Assembly (NCBI GenBank): GCA_016292015.1 | Contig: JAEEZY010000015.1 | Location: forward strand, 62,001 to 126,000 | Direction: 5' to 3' | DNA from: Bacteroidales bacterium | GTDB taxonomy: Bacteria; Bacteroidota; Bacteroidia; Bacteroidales; P3 | Length of the DNA: 64,000 nucleotides | In this document: positions 60,250 to 64,000 of the stretch, piece after piece | Layout of the letters: every line of letters starts with the position of its first letter | Position numbering within the stretch: position 1 is the stretch's first letter | Translations under genes and position numbers: made by a program | Notes under the pieces: model-generated | What the model saw: only the letters and a program-made list of their open reading frames with translations | Told to the model about the DNA's origin: nothing | Database searches by the model: none

Positions 60250-61158
60250 ATGAGAGAAAAAAAACTTTATTTGGCGTTTGTTTTGGTGGCTTTGTCGATA
60301 AGTGTCGGCTCCGCCTGTGCGCAGCAGGGTGTTAAGATAAGTGAGATATTGTTTAATCCCGTGGCGGATGGCGTTGACTATCTTGAACTGTACAACGATG
60401 GTGGAAGTTCCGTGCCTTTACGAGACATTCGCCTGGCTCAATGGAAGATTGAGTCAATAAGTAAACTGTATCTCTTGGATACGTCCCGTTCGCTTGCCCC
60501 CAACGACTACATTGTGGTAACAACCGATGCGGCTTGGGTTAAACGTAATTATATTGTGCGATATCCTGAAAAACTGGTTGAGGTAAAGTCAATGCCGTCG
60601 TACAACAATGCCTCAGGTACTGTAGTCATTTGTGATGCCGATTCGGCCATTATTGACCGATTCGATTATACTGAGAATATGCACAGCCGTTTGCTTCGAG
60701 ATGTTGAGGGAGTGGCCTTGGAGCGCCGTGCGTTTGACCGCCCCACTCAGAATAGTGCCAACTGGTTCTCCGCTTCGTCCACTTCCGGCTACGGCACACC
60801 GACCTATGCCAACTCACAGAGCCGCGAGTTTCTTTTTGAGGAAAATAACTTTGTTGTCGAGCCGGAACTTTTTTCGCCTGACAACGATGGCTACAACGAC
60901 CTGTTGAACATAACCTACAACCTCAATGACGAGGACCTCGGTGGCAATGTCTTTGTGGTCGATAAGAACGGAAGGGTTGTGCGACATCTGATGCGTGGCG
61001 GACTGCTTGGCACCAACGGATTGCTTGTGTGGGATGGGTTGGATGAGTCGGGGCAACGCTGCCGGCAAGGCCGTTATGTGCTCGTGGTTGAGGCCTATAA
61101 CACACAGGGCAGGGCTCAACGGGTGAAAAAGGTTGTCTCACTCGTGAGTGGACACTAG
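60250..61158 (+). CDS. Secreted lamin-tail-domain protein with FlgD/gliding-type C-terminus
   Basis: The 302-residue protein has a signal peptide (about 1-24, ending ACAQ), then a lamin tail domain (KISEILFNPVADGVDYLELYND, NDYIVVTTDAAWVKRNY, ASGTVVICDADSAIIDRFDY, VALERRAFDRPTQNSANW). The C-terminal 90 residues (FSPDNDGYNDLLNI, VFVVDKNGRVVRHLM, LLVWDGLDESGQRCRQGRYVLVVEAY) form an FlgD-type Ig domain like gliding-motility-associated (type B T9SS) tails. Secretion by T9SS is plausible. Function unknown; lamin-tail proteins often occur with secreted nucleases. It is separated from pepD by 37 bp. Confidence 0.85.
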   Translation: MREKKLYLAFVLVALSISVGSACAQQGVKISEILFNPVADGVDYLELYNDGGSSVPLRDIRLAQWKIESISKLYLLDTSRSLAPNDYIVVTTDAAWVKRNYIVRYPEKLVEVKSMPSYNNASGTVVICDADSAIIDRFDYTENMHSRLLRDVEGVALERRAFDRPTQNSANWFSASSTSGYGTPTYANSQSREFLFEENNFVVEPELFSPDNDGYNDLLNITYNLNDEDLGGNVFVVDKNGRVVRHLMRGGLLGTNGLLVWDGLDESGQRCRQGRYVLVVEAYNTQGRAQRVKKVVSLVSGH

Positions 61159-61195
61159 AACACTTGAATTGTTAAACAAATAAATATTCAAAACT

Positions 61196-62650
61196 ATGCA
61201 AAAAGCACTTGAAAACTTAAAACCGGAGAAGGTGTGGAAGTATTTTGGCGAGATAATGGCCATTCCTCGTCCTTCCAAACATGAGGCGAAGATTTCTGCC
61301 TACCTGCAGAAGTTCGGCAAGGACCACAAGTACGAGACTCTCCACGACGAGCTCGGCAACGTGCTCATTCGCAAACCTGCCTACAAGGGCTATGAGAAGT
61401 CACAGGGCGTCTGCCTGCAGGCTCATATGGACATGGTTTGCGAGAAAAACGGCGACAAGAAGTTCGATTTCCTGAAAGACCCCATCCAACCAATCCGTGA
61501 TGGCGAATGGCTCACTGCCGACGGCACCACCCTCGGCGCCGACGACGGCATTGGAGTGGCGGCTGCTCTTGCGATTCTTGATGACAAGACCATCGAGCAT
61601 GGTCCTCTCGAGGTACTATTCACCGTCGATGAGGAGACGGGCCTTACCGGTGCCGCCGGCCTAAGCACTTCCTGGCTCAAGAGCGACATACTCCTTAATT
61701 TCGACGATGAGGACGAAGGCGAGTTCTGCATCGGCTGTGCCGGTGGCATCGACACCACTGTCGAAATCACTTTCCGTCATGCAAGAGTTGAGAAGGATAC
61801 TACCGCATATCGCATCAGTGTCAGCGGCTTAGTCGGTGGCCATTCTGGCGACGACATCAACCGCGGACGTGGCTGTGCCAACAAGATTCTCAACCGCATC
61901 CTTTGGAACGGTGCTCGCAAGTGCGGTCTTCGCCTCGCATACATCGATGGAGGTAACCTTCGCAATGCTATCGCACGCGAAGCATACGCCGTCGTCACCG
62001 TGCCCGACCGTAAGCGCAACGCGCTGAAGAAGCTTGTGAAAGAATACGCTAAGCATATCTGCTTCGAATTCCGCACCACCGAACCCGACATGAAAATCGC
62101 CATCGAAGAAACTGACAAACCCAAGTACCTCGTCGATGCCGACACTCAGGAGAAACTTCTTAACGCCATCTATGCCTGCGCCCACGGTGTGCTTGCCATG
62201 AGCCGCGAAGTGCCCAACTTCGTCGAGACATCCACCAACCTCGCCTCCATCAAGATGGACGACCGCCGCATCAAGATTGCCACCAGCCAGCGCAGTTCGG
62301 TGGAAAGTGCCAAGCATGCGGCGGCACAGAAAATCGAAGCCACATTCCGTATGATCGGCGCCAAGGTCAGCCACGGCGACGGCTACCCGGGTTGGACACC
62401 CAACCCCGACAGTCGTGTGCTGAAAGTAGGCGTGGACACCTATAAGAAGATGTTCAAGCACGAACCCATAGTACGCGCCATCCATGCCGGCCTCGAATGT
62501 GGTCTTATCGGCGAGAAATATCCCAAGATGGACATGATAAGCTACGGACCGACACTGCGTGGAGTCCACTCTCCTGACGAGCGCATCGAGATAAAGACCG
62601 TGCAGATGTTCTGGGATCTGACCCTTGCTATTCTCAAGGCACTGAAATAG
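61196..62650 (+). CDS. pepD: Aminoacyl-histidine dipeptidase (Xaa-His, PepD-type M20)
   Basis: The 484-residue cytosolic zinc dipeptidase matches PepD: the start LENLKPEKVWKYFGEIMAIPRPSKHE, the metal site LQAHMDMVCEKN (His, Asp), TTLGADDGIGVAA (bridging Asp), LFTVDEETGLTGA (catalytic and ligand Glu) and the late His in RGVHSPDERIE. The lid/dimer domain (LVGGHSGDDINRGRGCANKI) is complete. It hydrolyses carnosine-like and other dipeptides. A terminator follows. The 37-bp gap to the lamin-tail gene permits co-transcription, without functional link. Confidence 0.95.
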   Translation: MQKALENLKPEKVWKYFGEIMAIPRPSKHEAKISAYLQKFGKDHKYETLHDELGNVLIRKPAYKGYEKSQGVCLQAHMDMVCEKNGDKKFDFLKDPIQPIRDGEWLTADGTTLGADDGIGVAAALAILDDKTIEHGPLEVLFTVDEETGLTGAAGLSTSWLKSDILLNFDDEDEGEFCIGCAGGIDTTVEITFRHARVEKDTTAYRISVSGLVGGHSGDDINRGRGCANKILNRILWNGARKCGLRLAYIDGGNLRNAIAREAYAVVTVPDRKRNALKKLVKEYAKHICFEFRTTEPDMKIAIEETDKPKYLVDADTQEKLLNAIYACAHGVLAMSREVPNFVETSTNLASIKMDDRRIKIATSQRSSVESAKHAAAQKIEATFRMIGAKVSHGDGYPGWTPNPDSRVLKVGVDTYKKMFKHEPIVRAIHAGLECGLIGEKYPKMDMISYGPTLRGVHSPDERIEIKTVQMFWDLTLAILKALK

Positions 62651-62673
62651 TTCTATTAACTATTCTTTATACG

Positions 62674-62711
62674 AACAGGTCTATGAACTTTACATGGACC
62701 TGTTTTGTTTT
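62674..62711 (+). terminator. Rho-independent terminator of pepD
   Basis: The stem AACAGGTC/GACCTGTT with a 15-nt loop is followed by TTGTTTTAT. It slightly overlaps the 3' end of the convergent nuclease gene. Confidence 0.7.
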
Positions 62712-63504
62712 ATCTTATATTCAATGAGGTTAAATCCAATCGGCTCTCTGTTGTATCGAGCCCCATGTCGTCGAGAGCGGCGAAGAGATTTCGCCCTATG
62801 CGTGATTCCAGATCGTCCACAGTGCAGGCGTATTCGCTCAGCTTGTGGTGCTGTCCGTTGTTGCTCATGATGAAGGCAATGGCTGTGAAGTTGTCGTTGT
62901 ACGGTACTAATATGGCTTTGAAGAATGCATCGGGCACTAGAACCCCCTTCTTTCCTATAGTTCCGTTTGTGTTTTCACCTACTATTGGCCCGCATATAAC
63001 GAAAACCCGTCCAAATTTCCTAGCCCATGCGCGCACCCGTATCTCCAGGGTGTTCCAGTCGCCGGCGTTCAGTTCGTGGTTTTGCGGACAGATGTTGGTA
63101 AAATAATGACTCTCCCAGTACGACTTTTCCGACCAGCGCATGTCGGCTTTCGGTGCCATGTGCCCCTTGTCCCAACCTGAGTGTGAATAGTCTTCGCGAG
63201 AAGCTTGCCGCCCTTTTACATCAAAGTCCATGCTGAACGTCGAACTCTGCGAGGTATATACTGGTTTCAGCTCCTCTGCCGTCAGTTCGTATGCCACCCA
63301 GTTCGGAATAAGTGTCTCATGGTTGTATGAGGTCGTAAAACCGCTGTACTCTATGACGTCTTCTTCGTTGGAGTAGGAGGGAAGTTCTATTTTTTGATTG
63401 GCTGTTCCTTTCTCCGTTTGTGTTGCAGTCTTTACATCGTTTCTTTCGAAGCGACAACCTGTGAACACCAAACATATCGACAGTGTGACTAATATTTTTC
63501 TCAT
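62710..63504 (-). CDS. DNA/RNA non-specific endonuclease lipoprotein (NucA/NUC1 type)
   Basis: The 264-residue protein has a lipobox VFTGC (Cys about 17) and should be lipid-anchored outside the cytosol. The beta-beta-alpha-metal nuclease motif is visible as SGWDKGHMAPKADM (D-K-G-H in place of the common D-R-G-H, catalytic His about 115), followed by the metal-binding Asn region NICPQNHELNAGDWN and ICGPIVGENTN. Members degrade DNA and RNA for nutrition or defence. The Lys for Arg change occurs in other family members, so activity is expected. Confidence 0.9.
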   Translation of the reverse strand: MRKILVTLSICLVFTGCRFERNDVKTATQTEKGTANQKIELPSYSNEEDVIEYSGFTTSYNHETLIPNWVAYELTAEELKPVYTSQSSTFSMDFDVKGRQASREDYSHSGWDKGHMAPKADMRWSEKSYWESHYFTNICPQNHELNAGDWNTLEIRVRAWARKFGRVFVICGPIVGENTNGTIGKKGVLVPDAFFKAILVPYNDNFTAIAFIMSNNGQHHKLSEYACTVDDLESRIGRNLFAALDDMGLDTTESRLDLTSLNIR

Positions 63505-63518
63505 AATGTTAGGTTTAC

Positions 63519-63552
63519 AAAAAAGAGGATGCTTCTTTCCGAAACATCCTCT
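63519..63552 (-). terminator. Rho-independent terminator after tRNA-fMet
   Basis: On the minus strand the stem AGAGGATG/CATCCTCT with a 13-nt loop is followed by TTTTTG, 10 bp downstream of the tRNA 3' end. Confidence 0.8.
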
Positions 63553-63562
63553 ATCCTTTCTT

Positions 63563-63637
<75 letters not shown>

Positions 63638-63732
63638 CTGTCTTTTTTCAGTTTGCAAAAGTACTACTTTTATTTTAATCCACCAAATTTTTTGCCTCCC
63701 TGTTTTCTAATGCTCTGTTTTATAGTGATAAA

Positions 63733-63763
63733 ATGGTGCGACGAATCGCGTCCGTCGCACCAT
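63733..63763 (-). terminator. Rho-independent terminator of aqpZ
   Basis: A perfect 11-bp stem (ATGGTGCGACG/CGTCGCACCAT) with a 9-nt loop is followed by TTTAT on the minus strand, 26 bp past the aqpZ stop. Confidence 0.75.
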
Positions 63764-63788
63764 CTGAAACTCTTTTTCATACTACGTC

Positions 63789-64000
63789 TTAGCTCTTTTT
63801 GCAAGGAGCAATGCATTTGTAGCAAAGGCCTGCGATGGCTGCACCAACCAGCGGGGCCACAATGAAAAGCCATACTTGTGGCAGGGCGCCGTCCCAAGAG
63901 GCGAAGAGGGCCTGAGAGAGGCTGCGTGCGGGGTTGACGCTGGTGTTGGTCAGCGGGATGCTGATAAGGTGGATGAGAGTCAGGGTGAGACCGATGGCGA
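63789..64000 (-). CDS. aqpZ: Aquaporin Z, C-terminal part (5' end outside window)
   Basis: About 70 residues of a major-intrinsic-protein channel are visible: the second NPA motif in [16 protein letters not shown], followed by the last transmembrane helix [19 protein letters not shown] and a Cys/Lys tail (KCIAPCKKS). The NPARS form, with Arg directly after NPA, is typical of water-selective AqpZ rather than glycerol facilitators. The first NPA half lies beyond the window. A terminator follows the stop. Confidence 0.88.
   Translation of the reverse strand, partial: AIGLTLTLIHLISIPLTNTSVNPARSLSQALFASWDGALPQVWLFIVAPLVGAAIAGLCYKCIAPCKKS

Overview
The window looks like chromosomal DNA of a member of the Bacteroidota, most likely the order Bacteroidales. 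Signs are: type IX secretion (T9SS) components (a PorP/SprF-like protein and a PorE-like PD40/OmpA protein) plus several proteins with T9SS C-terminal sorting domains; a TamB-like protein; lipoproteins with short lipoboxes; promoters of the Bacteroidetes form (TTTG or TTG about 20 bp before TAnnTTTG); and starts without Shine-Dalgarno sequences. I cannot name a genus. No insertion sequence, transposase, integrase, CRISPR array or rRNA operon was seen. The only tRNA is an initiator tRNA-Met near the right end.

Layout. 1-9.1 kb: the end of a patatin/surface-antigen-type barrel, a tightly overlapping ispE-phoH-phosphodiester glycosidase operon, a membrane LytTR regulator and a 1480-residue TamB-like protein. 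9.2-13 kb: a T9SS-exported SGNH hydrolase, a lone MNT nucleotidyltransferase whose HEPN partner survives only as a tail, and a two-module FISUMP-like surface protein. 13-20 kb: MATE exporter, nadD, a secreted protein, an acidic/Lys-Ala histone H1-like protein, a small lipoprotein and parE. 20-27.3 kb: an M20 dipeptidase, an NfnAB-like fused flavoprotein and a very large multi-cofactor oxidoreductase, ended by a strong terminator. 27.3-37 kb: accessory island (below). 37-47 kb: tsaD, the T9SS pair, a DnaQ-type exonuclease, kdsA, a four-helix-bundle protein, a dihydroorotate dehydrogenase-like protein and a TPR protein. 46-50.3 kb: a lipoprotein/barrel/T9SS/tail-fibre-FISUMP envelope operon. 50.4-64 kb: purL, three tandem C10 (streptopain-like) proteases, a lamin-tail protein, pepD, a secreted nuclease, tRNA-fMet and the end of aqpZ.

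The most unusual part is 30.5-37 kb. An A/T-rich run of small genes on one strand begins with two related promoter/leader elements and a foldable RNA. It holds a 72-residue protein I recall as DUF6140-like, four tandem paralogues that share a C-terminal domain but carry different membrane-seeking N-termini, an SpoVK-type AAA+ ATPase, two paralogous zinc-ribbon proteins, two unknown proteins, and a 421-residue protein whose first 40 residues match the Thr1/Asp17/Lys33 pattern of HslV and proteasome beta subunits. The second zinc-ribbon gene and the Ntn-hydrolase gene have an identical 17-bp direct-repeat element at the same distance from their promoters, so they are probably co-regulated. I infer a locus coupling an AAA+ remodeller, membrane-tethered partners and a self-processing threonine peptidase; its function is unknown to me.

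A second recurring theme is short, degenerate, low-complexity direct repeats in gaps between genes (about 4.6, 19.8, 27.5, 37.1 and 39.4 kb), each with a different unit.
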